From NCBI GenBank assembly GCA_029863065.1, contig JAOTWE010000007.1, positions 1-32,646 of the forward strand: a stretch of DNA of 32,646 nucleotides. The letters are read 5' to 3'. This stretch comes from Betaproteobacteria bacterium. Lineage in GTDB: Bacteria; Pseudomonadota; Gammaproteobacteria; Burkholderiales; SG8-39. Both the position numbers and the translations under genes were made by a program. Under the pieces are notes generated by a model. The model was not told the DNA's origin and searched no databases. It worked only from the letters and a program-made list of their open reading frames with translations. Position 1 is the first letter of the stretch. Each line of letters starts with the position of its first letter. Shown here piece by piece: positions 1 to 9,260 of this stretch.

Positions 1-633
1 CGCACCGAGTACCCAACCGTTCATGTCGTACGTAAGGCCGATCTTGTAGTCGGTGTAATCGAGGTTGCTATAGTTCTTTACCTTTTGCTGCCCGATGTGG
101 CCGACCAGCGTGAGCTTGGGCGCGACCTCGTAGCTGGCACTAAGGTCGATGTAACCGGAGCCTTTGGATTCAAGGCCGGGCGCAGTTACTCCAAACCAGT
201 CGCCCAGGGTGGACGAGTACTTGAGCGTCAGCCACTTCCAGCTCGCACCGATGTAGGCCTCGAGGGTGTCGTACTTAGTGCCTGCCGATTCGGCGTTGGG
301 GTAGTAGTACTGGAGCAGCCCGACGTCGAGGGAGACGGGGCCGGCGCCAAACTTGTAGCCGCCATAGAAGTCCGTCTCGATCGTGCCGTCGACGAAGCTG
401 ATGCCGCTTACGTTCGAGTTCCAATTACCGAGGTAGAAGCCGCTTGAGTGCGAGTAGTCGATGCCGCCCTGGATCGCGGACTGCACGAACGTTTGCGAAA
501 TGCCGCGGAAACGGTAGTCGCTGACGATGCTCATGTTGCCGGCTACGGAGTGCGGCGATGTGGCCTGCGCGCTGGCCAAGCCCGGCAGGGCAGTAGCGGC
601 GGCGAGTGCAGTAGCGAGTACGGTCTTGCGCAT
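1..633 (-). CDS. TorF family putative porin / outer-membrane protein (C-terminus truncated by window edge)
   Basis: Reverse-strand frame open from ATG at 633 to the window edge (absent from ORF track because no stop is inside). Translation MRKTVLATALAAATALPGLASAQATSPHSVAGNMSIVSDYRFRGISQT...DYTDYKIGLTYDMNGWVLGA: signal peptide plus the SDYRFRGISQT motif typical of this family. Confidence 0.88.
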   Translation of the reverse strand, partial: MRKTVLATALAAATALPGLASAQATSPHSVAGNMSIVSDYRFRGISQTFVQSAIQGGIDYSHSSGFYLGNWNSNVSGISFVDGTIETDFYGGYKFGAGPVSLDVGLLQYYYPNAESAGTKYDTLEAYIGASWKWLTLKYSSTLGDWFGVTAPGLESKGSGYIDLSASYEVAPKLTLVGHIGQQKVKNYSNLDYTDYKIGLTYDMNGWVLGA

Positions 634-682
634 GATGGTGATCTCCAGGATGGTGTCGGATGACAAAACTCCCATACCCGTT

Positions 683-698
683 AGCATCTCGCGTGCCA
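683..698 (-). promoter_or_regulatory. Sigma54 (RpoN) -24/-12 promoter match for the porin gene
   Basis: Minus-strand sequence cTGGCACGcgagaTGCT; GG-N10-GC spacing exact against TGGCACG-N4-TTGC, one mismatch in the -12 box; ~50 nt upstream of the porin ATG. Confidence 0.75.
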
Positions 699-759
699 GA
701 TATAAAATTGCTTTCTTTCAACTAGATACATACGCGACAACGGAGATGCTGCAAGACAA

Positions 760-776
760 TGCACGGGCCAGGTGCG
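760..776. promoter_or_regulatory. NtrC-like enhancer site (proximal)
   Basis: TGCACG-GGCCA-GGTGCG versus consensus TGCACC-N5-GGTGCA (10/12). Confidence 0.6.
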
Positions 777-791
777 GCAGCCCAGCCGTCG

Positions 792-808
792 CGCCCCAAT
801 TTGGTGCG
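792..808. promoter_or_regulatory. NtrC-like enhancer site (distal)
   Basis: CGCCCC-AATTT-GGTGCG versus TGCACC-N5-GGTGCA (9/12); centre 32 bp from the proximal site (about 3 helical turns). Confidence 0.45.
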
Positions 809-831
809 GCCTGCATGCTACGCTCGCGCCC

Positions 832-1065
832 ATGATCGAAAAGCGTGTTTTTGAGGAGCTTGGCGAGCGGCTGAGCGAGGCGGCCCGCAACTCTCCGGCG
901 CATGACCTGGAGAAGAATCTGCGCGCCCTGCTGGCCGCCTTCTTCGATCGCTTCGACGTGGTCGTGCGCGAAGACTTCGACGTGCAAAGGAAACTGCTCG
1001 ATCGCGCCCAGGCGAAGCTCGCGGCGCTCGAGGCGCGCGTCGCCGAGTTCGAAGCCAAGCGGTAA
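832..1065 (+). CDS. ubiK: Accessory factor UbiK family protein (YqiC/BMFP)
   Basis: MIEKRVFEELGERLSEAARNSPAHDLEKNLRALLAAFFDRFDVVVREDFDVQRKLLDRAQAKLAALEARVAEFE; short coiled-coil family with F-D-V-V-x-R-E-x-F-D-V-Q motif. Confidence 0.88.
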   Translation: MIEKRVFEELGERLSEAARNSPAHDLEKNLRALLAAFFDRFDVVVREDFDVQRKLLDRAQAKLAALEARVAEFEAKR

Positions 1066-1109
1066 ACCGCGCGCCGCCCGCCGCGTTGTTCCCCTGAAGG
1101 GGGGCGTCG

Positions 1110-2609
1110 ATGGCGCTGGCCAGCGTGGCGAGCCGAGCGCTCGCGGGAGTGGATGCGCCCGAGGTGACCGTCGAGGTGCACCTCGGACCCGGGCTGCCGG
1201 CTTTTCACATCGTCGGGCTGCCCGATGCGCAGGTGCGCGAGGCCAAAGACCGCGTGCGCGCCGCCCTGCACCATGCGCAGTTCGAATTTCCCGCGCGGCG
1301 CATCACGGTCAACCTCGCGCCGGCCGATTTACCGAAGGACTCGAGCCGCTTCGACCTGCCGATCGCGCTCGGCATCCTCGCCGCCAGCGGACAACTTCAG
1401 GGTGCGGCGCTCGCGGGCCATGAATTCGCGGGCGAGCTGTCGCTGACCGGCGAGTTGCGCCCGGTGCGCGGCGCGCTCGCCATGGCGCTCGGTGCGGCGC
1501 GCGCAAAGCGCGCCTTCGTGCTGCCCGCCGAAAACGCCGCGCAGGCGGCGCTCGCCGAGCGCGCCATCGTGCTGCCGGCGGCAAGCCTGCTCGAAGTCTG
1601 CGCGCACCTCGCCGGCGAAGCGCGCATCGCCCCGCGCGGCAACGGCGCCTCGCCCGCGGCGCCGGCGTACGCGGATTTCTGCGACGTAAAGGGCCAGGCC
1701 GCGGCCAAGCGCGCGCTGGAAGTGGCGGCGGCGGGCGGGCACAGCGTGCTGCTGGTCGGTCCGCCGGGCACCGGCAAGTCGATGCTCGCCGCGCGCTTTG
1801 CCGGGATTCTCGCGCCGATGAGCCCGGCCGAAGCGCTGGAGAGCGCCGCCATCCAGTCGGCTTCGAATTCGGGCTTCGACCCGGCGCGCTGGGGCGCGCG
1901 GCCGCTGCGCGCACCGCACCACACCGCATCGCGCGTCGCCCTCGTGGGCGGCGGCAGCCCGCCGCGCCCGGGCGAGATCTCGCTGGCGCATGAAGGCGTG
2001 CTGTTCCTCGACGAGCTGCCCGAGTTCGCGCGCCCGGCGTTGGAAGCGCTGCGCGAGCCGCTGGAAACGGGCTGGATTTCGCTCGCCCGCGGTGCGCGCC
2101 AGGCGCGCTTTCCGGCGCGTTTCCAGCTGCTAGCGGCGATGAATCCCTGCCCCTGCGGCTACCTCGGCCACGCCTCGGGACGCTGCCGCTGCACGCCGGA
2201 TGCGATCGCGCGCTACCGCGCGCGCATCTCCGGGCCGCTCGCCGACCGCATCGACCTCAAGGTGGAAGCGCCGGTGCCGCGCGACTCGGAGCTGCTGGCG
2301 GCGGCGGATGGGGATGCATCGGATGCCATCCGCAACCGCGTCGTCGAGGCGCGTGGGCGGCAGCTGGCGCGCCAGGGCAAAGCCAACGTGCATCTGGGCA
2401 CGCGCGAGATCGAGCAGTTCTGCGGCGTGGACGCCGGGGCCGAGTCGCTCGTCAAGCAGGCCATCGCGCGCCTCGCGCTCTCGGCGCGCGCCTATCATCG
2501 CGTGCTGCGCGTCGCGCGCACCATCGCCGACCTGGCGGCGCGCGACGCGATCGGCGCCGCGCACGTCGCGGAAGCCATCCAGTACCGCCGCATGGACGCG
2601 GCGCTCTAA
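1110..2609 (+). CDS. comM: YifB family Mg chelatase-like AAA ATPase (ComM)
   Basis: 499 aa; EVHLGPGLPAFHIVGLPD, Walker A VGPPGTGKSMLA, APHHTAS, FLDELPEF, AAMNPCPCGYLG. Confidence 0.95.
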   Translation: MALASVASRALAGVDAPEVTVEVHLGPGLPAFHIVGLPDAQVREAKDRVRAALHHAQFEFPARRITVNLAPADLPKDSSRFDLPIALGILAASGQLQGAALAGHEFAGELSLTGELRPVRGALAMALGAARAKRAFVLPAENAAQAALAERAIVLPAASLLEVCAHLAGEARIAPRGNGASPAAPAYADFCDVKGQAAAKRALEVAAAGGHSVLLVGPPGTGKSMLAARFAGILAPMSPAEALESAAIQSASNSGFDPARWGARPLRAPHHTASRVALVGGGSPPRPGEISLAHEGVLFLDELPEFARPALEALREPLETGWISLARGARQARFPARFQLLAAMNPCPCGYLGHASGRCRCTPDAIARYRARISGPLADRIDLKVEAPVPRDSELLAAADGDASDAIRNRVVEARGRQLARQGKANVHLGTREIEQFCGVDAGAESLVKQAIARLALSARAYHRVLRVARTIADLAARDAIGAAHVAEAIQYRRMDAAL

Positions 2610-3067
2610 GCGCTGCGCTCGGTTTGGGCCCGCGCGCGGTTGCGCGCCAGCATGCTTTGCGTGTTCGGTACGTGGAGCAGGTGCGCGATCTTGCGCACGT
2701 AATGGTCTTCGTAGGGATCGAGCTGCTCGTCGGCATAGACGATGCGCCACAGATGCTCGACAAGGCGGATGCGCTCCTCGAGCGAATAGTCGCGCTTGAT
2801 GACGGTGACGGGTGCGTAGAAGCTGGTGAGCTGCGCCGCCCTGGCGCGGCCTTCCTTGAGCAACGCGATGCATTCCTGCGGCGGCAGGCCAAACAGTTCG
2901 GCGAGCGCTCGCCGCGCTATCGTGTGTTCGTCGGCACCTTCGGCGTAGTCCGCGCGGCTCGCTTCGTGAAGCAGCGCCGCGACCGCGACCTGCAGGTGGC
3001 GGCGCTCGAACCCCGGTACCGGACGTGGCTCGGGACCGTCGAACAGGCCTCGCAGGGCTTTGAGCAT
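2606..3067 (-). CDS. TerB family tellurite-resistance-like protein
   Basis: MLKALRGLFDGPEP...LQVAVAALLHEASRADYAEGADEHTIARRALAELFGL...YSLEERIRLVEHLWRIVYADEQLDPYEDHYVRKIAHLLHV; TerB-like acidic helices. Start ATG at 3067 chosen over the longer ORF. Confidence 0.85.
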   Translation of the reverse strand: MLKALRGLFDGPEPRPVPGFERRHLQVAVAALLHEASRADYAEGADEHTIARRALAELFGLPPQECIALLKEGRARAAQLTSFYAPVTVIKRDYSLEERIRLVEHLWRIVYADEQLDPYEDHYVRKIAHLLHVPNTQSMLARNRARAQTERSA

Positions 3068-3127
3068 GGCAGGCGTTAGTCTCGCACGCCGCGGTGCGAG
3101 TTCCGCCGCGCTGTAGACTCGCGTCCG

Positions 3128-3940
3128 ATGGCGACATACGCGATCGGCGACGTTCAGGGCTGCGCGGACGAACTGCAGGCGCTGCTCGCGCGCCTGGAGT
3201 TCCGGCCGGCGAGCGACCGCCTGTGGTTTGTCGGCGACCTGGTGAACCGCGGTCCCAAATCGCTCGATGTGCTGCGCTTCGTGCGCTCGCTGGGCGAGGC
3301 GGCGGTGGTCGTGCTGGGAAACCACGATTTTCACCTCCTGTGCCTCGCCGAGGGTTACGCGAGAAAGCGCGTGGACGACACGCTCGAGGAAGTGTTAGAG
3401 GCGCCAGACGCGCCGCAGCTACTCGAGTGGCTGCGCCACCGGCTACTCATGCACGTCGAGACCGGCTATGCCATGGTGCACGCGGGCCTGCTGCCGCAGT
3501 GGAGCATCGAGCAGGCGTTGGCGCTGGCGCGCGAAGTCGAAGCCGCCTTGCGCGGCGCGCGCCATCGGGAATTTCTCGAGCACCTCTACGGCGCCCGGCC
3601 GCGCGCCTGGCGCGACGACCTTGCGGGCTGGGACCGCCTGCGCGTCATCGTCAACGCCATGGCGCGGCTGCGTTTTTGCACCGACTCCGGCGAGATGGAC
3701 CTTTCCGCCGAGGGCAGGCGGGCGCAGCCCGGTTACCGCCCCTGGTTCGAGCTGCGCCCGCCAAGCGAGGCGCCCATAATCTGCGGCCACTGGTCTGCGC
3801 TCGGCCTGAAGCTCACCGAAAAGCTGGTCGCACTCGATACCGGATGCGTCTGGGGCGGCAGGCTTTCCGCGCTGCGCCTGGAAGACCGCAGGCTGTTTCA
3901 GGTACCCTGCCGCGGCTACCGCGAACCGGGGGACGGATGA
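3128..3940 (+). CDS. apaH: Symmetrical bis(5'-nucleosyl)-tetraphosphatase
   Basis: MATYAIGDVQGCADELQALL...WFVGDLVNRGPKSLDVLRFV...VVLGNHDFHLL: metallophosphatase motifs of ApaH. Confidence 0.95.
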   Translation: MATYAIGDVQGCADELQALLARLEFRPASDRLWFVGDLVNRGPKSLDVLRFVRSLGEAAVVVLGNHDFHLLCLAEGYARKRVDDTLEEVLEAPDAPQLLEWLRHRLLMHVETGYAMVHAGLLPQWSIEQALALAREVEAALRGARHREFLEHLYGARPRAWRDDLAGWDRLRVIVNAMARLRFCTDSGEMDLSAEGRRAQPGYRPWFELRPPSEAPIICGHWSALGLKLTEKLVALDTGCVWGGRLSALRLEDRRLFQVPCRGYREPGDG

Positions 3941-4350
3941 AAGCCGACTGTGTGTTCTGCAAGCTCGTGGCGAAGCAGATTCCGGCGAGCATCGTTTACG
4001 AGGACGAGGCCACCCTCGCCTTCATGGACCTCGGCCAGGTGAATCCGGGGCACGTGCTGGTGGCGTGCAAGGGGCACGCCGACAACATCTACGCGCTGGA
4101 CGAGGCGCAGGCGGCGGCGGTGTTTCGCACCGCGGTGCGCGTGGCGCGCGCCGTGCGCGAGGCTTTCAGGCCGCCGGGGCTCTCGATCTACCAGGCGAAC
4201 GGCAAGCCTGCGGGGCAGACGGTGTTTCATTTTCATCTGCATGTACTGCCGCGCCATGAGGGTGACGGCATGCAGCTCGTGTGGCCGGTGAAGAACCCGC
4301 CGCGCGAACAACTCGAGGCCTACTGCAGGCAGATCCGCGCCAGGCTCTAG
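3937..4350 (+). CDS. HIT family (histidine triad) protein
   Basis: MKADCVFCKLVAKQIPASIVYEDEATLAFMD...QTVFHFHLHVLPRH (HxHxH). ATGA overlap with apaH stop. Confidence 0.93.
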   Translation: MKADCVFCKLVAKQIPASIVYEDEATLAFMDLGQVNPGHVLVACKGHADNIYALDEAQAAAVFRTAVRVARAVREAFRPPGLSIYQANGKPAGQTVFHFHLHVLPRHEGDGMQLVWPVKNPPREQLEAYCRQIRARL

Positions 4351-5285
4351 CCCCAGGGCGATTCGCCGAACGACGCGCGGTAGTACGCCTCCACCGTCGC
4401 GCGATCGGCGTGGTGGTTCTGCGCGCCGCGGCTCGCGATCTTGAGGGCGCCGAGCGCCGCGCCCAGGCGGCCGATGCGCGGCCAATCCCAGCCCTGGGCG
4501 ATGCCGTAGAGCAGGCCCGCGCGATAGGCGTCGCCGCAACCCGTCGGATCCGCGACGCGCTCCGCCACCGCCACGGGAATCTCGTGCTGCCTCTCGCCCG
4601 CGTAGATGCGCGAGCCCAGGGCGCCGAGCGTCACGACGAGCGCCTTCACTTCGCGCGCGAGGCTCTCCAGGCTGCGCCCGGTCTTTTCTTCCAGCATCTT
4701 GCCCTCGTAGTCGTTCACCGCGACGTAGTCGGCGAGGCGCACGAATTCCAGCAGTTCCTGCGGCGAAAACATCGGCAGTCCCTGGCCGGGGTCGAACATG
4801 AACGGAATGCCGTGCGCGGCGCACTCGCGCGCGTGCTGCAGCATGCCGTCCTTGCCGTCCGGGGAGATGATGGCGAGCTGCGCCCCGAGCGTCGCATCGA
4901 TGTGGCTTGCATGCGCGTGGTTCATGGCCCCGGGATGAAAGGCGGTGATCTGGTTGTCGTCGAGATCCGTGGTAATGAAGGCCTGCGCGGTGAACTGGCC
5001 CGCAATGCGCTTCAGGTGCCGCGCGTCGATACCCAGGCGCTGCAAGCGGTAAAGATAGGGCTCGCTGTCCTCGCCGACGGCGGCCATCACCAGTGGGTCG
5101 CCGCCCAGCTGCTTCAGGTTGTAAGCGATGTTGCCCGCGGTGCCGCCGAACTCCCGGCGCATCTCGGGCGTCAGGAAGCAAACATTGAGGATGTGCAGCT
5201 GGTCGGGCAGCAGGTGGTTCCGGAAGCGGTCGGGAAACACCATGATGGTGTCGTAGGCGATCGAGCCGGTGATCAGCGTCTTCAT
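4347..5285 (-). CDS. Carbohydrate/nucleoside kinase, PfkB family (adenosine kinase-like)
   Basis: GSIAYDTIMVFPDRF...FGGTAGNIAYNLKQLGG...DPTGCGDAYRAGLLYG (PfkB signature). Confidence 0.9.
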   Translation of the reverse strand: MKTLITGSIAYDTIMVFPDRFRNHLLPDQLHILNVCFLTPEMRREFGGTAGNIAYNLKQLGGDPLVMAAVGEDSEPYLYRLQRLGIDARHLKRIAGQFTAQAFITTDLDDNQITAFHPGAMNHAHASHIDATLGAQLAIISPDGKDGMLQHARECAAHGIPFMFDPGQGLPMFSPQELLEFVRLADYVAVNDYEGKMLEEKTGRSLESLAREVKALVVTLGALGSRIYAGERQHEIPVAVAERVADPTGCGDAYRAGLLYGIAQGWDWPRIGRLGAALGALKIASRGAQNHHADRATVEAYYRASFGESPWG

Positions 5286-6083
5286 TCAGGCGGGATAAAA
5301 GAGGTAGAGACGGTAGCCGGTAGCGCGCACGCTGCCGGTGTCGAAATGTACGCGCACCACCGCATCGGTGCCGGGCGTCATACCCTGCCCGGGCTTCAAC
5401 AGCGGGGACCCCTGGAGATAGTCTTCGGGCCGCAGCACGCGGCGCACCAGTGGCCGGTCACCGGCATCGGTCAGCGTAAGTTCCAGCGCCGGCAGCTCCT
5501 GCGCGAAGGGCGCGCGGTTGCGGATCACCGCGTTCAGCACGATCAGGTTTTCGCCGCGGGCATCGGCCTGCAGGTCGGAAGACTCGATGCTCAAGAGGTC
5601 CGGGCGGCGCGGCAGGCGCAGCTCGCAATCGAGAAACCGGCAGCCCTCGGCAAGCAACGGCCGCATCTGCGGCGCCAGAGTCGCGAGTTCCGTGCGGTAG
5701 TGATAGGCGAGCTGCCCGGCGAGCGCCGCCAGCGCGATCAGCGCGACGAGGCCCCAGGCGAAGCTGTAGCGCGACCGAGGCAGCTCTTCTTCCAGGAATT
5801 CAGGCAGCGGCTCATCATCCGCCAGGGGCACGCGCCGCGGCGCCGGGCGCGGCACGGCGCGCGCCGCCGGCTTTGCGGCTTGCGCGCCTGCCTCGAACAG
5901 CCCGAGCTGCGGCGAGGGCTCGGCGGCATCGGCGGCCGCGTTTTCCGCAACGAGATTGGCGACACCGTCGAAGGTCGCGGCGCACTTGCCGCAGCGGACC
6001 ATGCCGCTACGGACCGAGAGCTGGGATGGAAGCGCGCGGAAGGCGGTGCCGCACGTCGGGCAGCGTGTGACTAGGACGCTCAC
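5286..6083 (-). CDS. Zinc-ribbon (MJ0042-type) DUF3426 membrane protein
   Basis: N-terminal CPTCGTAFR...VRCGKCAATFDG zinc ribbon, central TM (WGLVALIALAALAGQLAYHY), DUF3426-like C-terminal half. Confidence 0.88.
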   Translation of the reverse strand: MSVLVTRCPTCGTAFRALPSQLSVRSGMVRCGKCAATFDGVANLVAENAAADAAEPSPQLGLFEAGAQAAKPAARAVPRPAPRRVPLADDEPLPEFLEEELPRSRYSFAWGLVALIALAALAGQLAYHYRTELATLAPQMRPLLAEGCRFLDCELRLPRRPDLLSIESSDLQADARGENLIVLNAVIRNRAPFAQELPALELTLTDAGDRPLVRRVLRPEDYLQGSPLLKPGQGMTPGTDAVVRVHFDTGSVRATGYRLYLFYPA

Positions 6084-6904
6084 CGGCGCTGTCCTTCGAT
6101 GAGCGCCCAGCCCTCCTCGCGCGCCGCGACGCGCGCCGCGAAATGTTCACGGTAAGCGGCGACGACCTCGGCGGCCTGCGCGTCGAGGATGCCGGCGAGC
6201 GCGAGACGCGCGCCCGGCCGTGCGCGTGCCGCGAGCAGCGGCTCAAGCACGATCAGGGGCTGGGCAAGGATGTTGGCTACCATCACGTCATAGTCGCCGG
6301 GCGGCAATTGCTCCGGCGCAAAGACGCGCACCTCGACCTCGTTGGCGCGCGCGTTGCCGCCGGTCGCGGCCAGCGCGTCGGCGTCGAGGTCAACGGCGTC
6401 GACGCGCGTGGCGCCGAGCTTGGCGGCGGCGATTGCCAATATACCGGAACCGCATCCGTAATCGAGGACATGGGCGTCCTGCAGGGGAACCGAGGCGAGC
6501 CAGCCGAGCACGAGACGGGTCGTGGCGTGGCTGCCGGTGCCGAACGCGAGGCCGGGATCGAGCCGCAGCACGACGCCCTCGCGCGGCGCCTCGTGCCAGC
6601 TGGGCACGATCCACAGCCTGCCGGCAACGCACTGCGGGCCGAACTGGGCCTGCGTGGCGCGCACCCAGTCTTCGTCCGCCACGTCGTAGGCGCGGTACGG
6701 CGGCATCGGACAGCCCGCGGCCGCGGCGGCGGCACCGAGGAGGGCAGCGGCGTTGGCGCGCGCGTCGAACAGCGCGTGCAGCCGGTGGCTCGGGCGCCCG
6801 GGATCGTCGATCCAAACGGAATGCGCACCCTGCTCCACCAGCGCGTCCGAGAGCGTCTCGGCCTGCGCCGCCGCGACTTCCAGCGTGAGCGCCAGCCAGG
6901 GCAC
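6080..6904 (-). CDS. prmA: Ribosomal protein L11 methyltransferase
   Basis: GTG start ([32 protein letters not shown]) overlapping accC stop; DPGLAFGTGSHATTRLVLGWL, VLDYGCGSGILAIAAAKLGA, VANILAQPL. Confidence 0.93.
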   Translation of the reverse strand: MPWLALTLEVAAAQAETLSDALVEQGAHSVWIDDPGRPSHRLHALFDARANAAALLGAAAAAAGCPMPPYRAYDVADEDWVRATQAQFGPQCVAGRLWIVPSWHEAPREGVVLRLDPGLAFGTGSHATTRLVLGWLASVPLQDAHVLDYGCGSGILAIAAAKLGATRVDAVDLDADALAATGGNARANEVEVRVFAPEQLPPGDYDVMVANILAQPLIVLEPLLAARARPGARLALAGILDAQAAEVVAAYREHFAARVAAREEGWALIEGQRR

Positions 6905-8265
6905 TATTTCACTTTCTGCTTGTTCTCCTGCGCCAGCTTCTGCTCGAGGTAATGGATCGAGGTGCCGCCGCGCAGGAAGCGGCTGTCGTGCAGCAGTTCG
7001 CGATGCAACGGCAGGTTGGTCTGGATGCCCTCGATCGCCATTTCCGAGAGCGCGATGCGCATGCGCCGGATGGCCTGGTCGCGCGTCGCGCCGTAGGCGA
7101 TCAGCTTGCCGACCATGGAATCGTAATTGGGCGGCACGCTGTAGCCGGCGTAGACATGAGAATCGACGCGGATGCCGGGTCCGCCCGGCGGATGGTAGGA
7201 GGTGATCTTCCCCGGCGAGGGCGTGAACTTGTAGGGATCCTCGGCGTTGATGCGGCATTCGATGGCGTGGCCGCGCAGCGTGACGTCTTTCTGGCGCAGG
7301 CGCAGCTTTTCGCCGGCGGCAATGCGGATCTGTTCCTGCACCAGGTCGATGCCGGTGATCATCTCGGTCACCGGGTGCTCGACCTGGATGCGCGTGTTCA
7401 TCTCAATGAAGAAGAACTCGCCGTCCTCGTACAGGAATTCGAAGGTGCCGGCGCCGCGGTAGCCGATCTTGCGGCAGGCCTCGGCGCAGCGCTCGCCGAT
7501 CTTCGCGCGCTGCTTGTCGGTGAGCTCGGGCGCCGGCGCTTCCTCGATGATCTTCTGGTGGCGCCGCTGCATCGAGCAGTCGCGCTCGCCGAGGTAAATG
7601 GCGTTCTTGTGGCTGTCGGCGAGCACCTGGATCTCGATGTGGCGCGGATTCTCCAGGTAGCGCTCCATGTAGAGCGTGGCGTTGCCGAATGCCGCCAGCG
7701 CCTCGCTGCGCGTCATGTTGACGGCATTGAGCAGCGCGGCTTCCGTGTGCACGACGCGCATGCCGCGGCCGCCGCCGCCGGCGGCGGCCTTGATGATCAC
7801 CGGGTAGCCGATTTTGCGCGCGATGCGCACGGTCTCCTTGATGTCCTCGGGCAGCGCGCCTTCCGAGCCGGGCACGCAGGGCACGCCGGCCTTTTCCATC
7901 GCCTGCTTGGCGCTCACCTTGTCGCCCATCAGGCGGATGTTCTCGGGGTGCGGGCCGATGAACACGAACCCCGAGCGCTCCACGCGCTCGGCGAAATCGG
8001 CGTTCTCGGAAAGAAAGCCGTAGCCGGGGTGAATGGCCTCGGAATCGGTGACCTCGGCAGCGCTGATGATGGCCGCCATGTTGAGGTAGCTCTCGCGCGC
8101 CGGTGGCGGGCCGATGCACACCGACTCGTCGGCGAGCTTGACGTACTTCGCCTCGGTATCGGCGGTCGAGTGCACGACCACGGTGCGGATGCCCATCTCG
8201 CGGCAGGCGCGCTGGATCCGGAGCGCGATCTCGCCGCGGTTGGCGATCAGGATCTTCTCGAACAC
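6904..8265 (-). CDS. accC: Acetyl-CoA carboxylase, biotin carboxylase subunit
   Basis: [26 protein letters not shown]...[13 protein letters not shown]...[22 protein letters not shown]; 453 aa. Confidence 0.98.
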   Translation of the reverse strand: MFEKILIANRGEIALRIQRACREMGIRTVVVHSTADTEAKYVKLADESVCIGPPPARESYLNMAAIISAAEVTDSEAIHPGYGFLSENADFAERVERSGFVFIGPHPENIRLMGDKVSAKQAMEKAGVPCVPGSEGALPEDIKETVRIARKIGYPVIIKAAAGGGGRGMRVVHTEAALLNAVNMTRSEALAAFGNATLYMERYLENPRHIEIQVLADSHKNAIYLGERDCSMQRRHQKIIEEAPAPELTDKQRAKIGERCAEACRKIGYRGAGTFEFLYEDGEFFFIEMNTRIQVEHPVTEMITGIDLVQEQIRIAAGEKLRLRQKDVTLRGHAIECRINAEDPYKFTPSPGKITSYHPPGGPGIRVDSHVYAGYSVPPNYDSMVGKLIAYGATRDQAIRRMRIALSEMAIEGIQTNLPLHRELLHDSRFLRGGTSIHYLEQKLAQENKQKVK

Positions 8266-8269
8266 CGGG

Positions 8270-8740
8270 CTAGGCGATGATGAACAGCGGCTGGCCGAAC
8301 TCCACCGGCTGGCCGTTCTCGACCAGGATGGCCTTGATGACCCCAGTGGCGTCGGCCTCGATCTCGTTCATCAGCTTCATGGCCTCGATGATGCACACCG
8401 TCTCGCCGGCCTTGATGCTCTGCCCGACCTCGACGAACGCCTTCGCTTCCGGCGAGGCCGAGCGGTAGAAGGTGCCGACCATCGGCGCCTTGAGCACGTG
8501 ACCTTCCTGCACCGGCTCCTCGGCCGCGGCAGCGGCGGCAGCCGCAGCGGAGCCAGGGGCTGGGCCGGCTGCAGCCGGGGTGGCTGGTGCCGCCGCCGGG
8601 GCGGCCGGGGCAAGCGGCGTCACCGTCGCCTCGCCGCCCTTCACGATCTTCACCTTCTCCTCGCCCTCAGTGATTTCGAGCTCGGCGATGCCGGACTCCT
8701 GCACGAGGTCGATAAGCTTCTTCAACTTGCGCAGATCCAT
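8270..8740 (-). CDS. accB: Acetyl-CoA carboxylase biotin carboxyl carrier protein
   Basis: [35 protein letters not shown]...[15 protein letters not shown] biotinylation motif; Ala/Pro-rich linker. Confidence 0.97.
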   Translation of the reverse strand: MDLRKLKKLIDLVQESGIAELEITEGEEKVKIVKGGEATVTPLAPAAPAAAPATPAAAGPAPGSAAAAAAAAAEEPVQEGHVLKAPMVGTFYRSASPEAKAFVEVGQSIKAGETVCIIEAMKLMNEIEADATGVIKAILVENGQPVEFGQPLFIIA

Positions 8741-8754
8741 GGTGTTTCCTCCCC

Positions 8755-8775
8755 CGGCGGCCTGGCAGGCCGCCG
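8755..8775. repeat. Inverted repeat/hairpin immediately upstream of accB Shine-Dalgarno
   Basis: CGGCGGCCTG-G-CAGGCCGCCG: 10-bp arms with a 1-nt centre. Confidence 0.7.
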
Positions 8776-8782
8776 CGCGCAC

Positions 8783-8800
8783 GCCGGGCCTAGGCCCGGC
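8783..8800. repeat. 18-bp perfect palindrome enclosing the aroQ stop codon
   Basis: GCCGGGCCTAGGCCCGGC; central CTA is the aroQ TAG stop on the minus strand. Confidence 0.75.
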
Positions 8801-9260
8801 CGCTTCCTTTGAGGCGCCCGATGGCGTACTCGAGCGCAAGGTCGTAGCCGCTGCTGCCGAGACCGAGAATCGAGCCGACCGCCACGGCGGTGAAATGCGA
8901 ATGGGCGCGCCACGGTTCGCGCGCGTGGATGTTCGACAGGTGCACCTCGAGGAACGGTATCTGCACCGCTGTCAGCGCGTCCCGCAGGGCGATGCTGGAG
9001 TAGGTAAACGCAGCCGGATTGAGAATGATGAAGCCGATGCGCTCGCGCTTCGCCTGTTGCACGCGGTCGACCGCCACCCCTTCATGGTTGGTCTGCAGGC
9101 ATTCGAGCTTCACGCCCGCGGCCTTTGCGCGCGCTGCAAGGCGCCGCTCGATCTGCGGCAGCGTGTCGCGGCCGTACAGGTGCGGCTCGCGCGTGCCGAG
9201 CAGATTGAGGTTCGGGCCGTTCAACAGCAGGACAGACTGCGATTTGATAGACTTGGCCAT
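8790..9260 (-). CDS. aroQ: Type II 3-dehydroquinate dehydratase
   Basis: [21 protein letters not shown]...[13 protein letters not shown]...[18 protein letters not shown]...[10 protein letters not shown]. Confidence 0.97.
   Translation of the reverse strand: MAKSIKSQSVLLLNGPNLNLLGTREPHLYGRDTLPQIERRLAARAKAAGVKLECLQTNHEGVAVDRVQQAKRERIGFIILNPAAFTYSSIALRDALTAVQIPFLEVHLSNIHAREPWRAHSHFTAVAVGSILGLGSSGYDLALEYAIGRLKGSGRA

Noticed and set aside
2606-3067. TerB-like gene as part of a tellurite-resistance or ter-type defence cluster
   Set aside because: No other ter genes nearby; a stand-alone TerB-domain protein is common in housekeeping contexts.
4281-6074. 597-aa + strand ORF
   Set aside because: Antisense to the PfkB kinase and zinc-ribbon genes; low-complexity R/A/G-rich shadow ORF from high GC third positions.
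6952-8280. 442-aa + strand ORF
   Set aside because: Exact antisense shadow of accC, which has unmistakable motifs.
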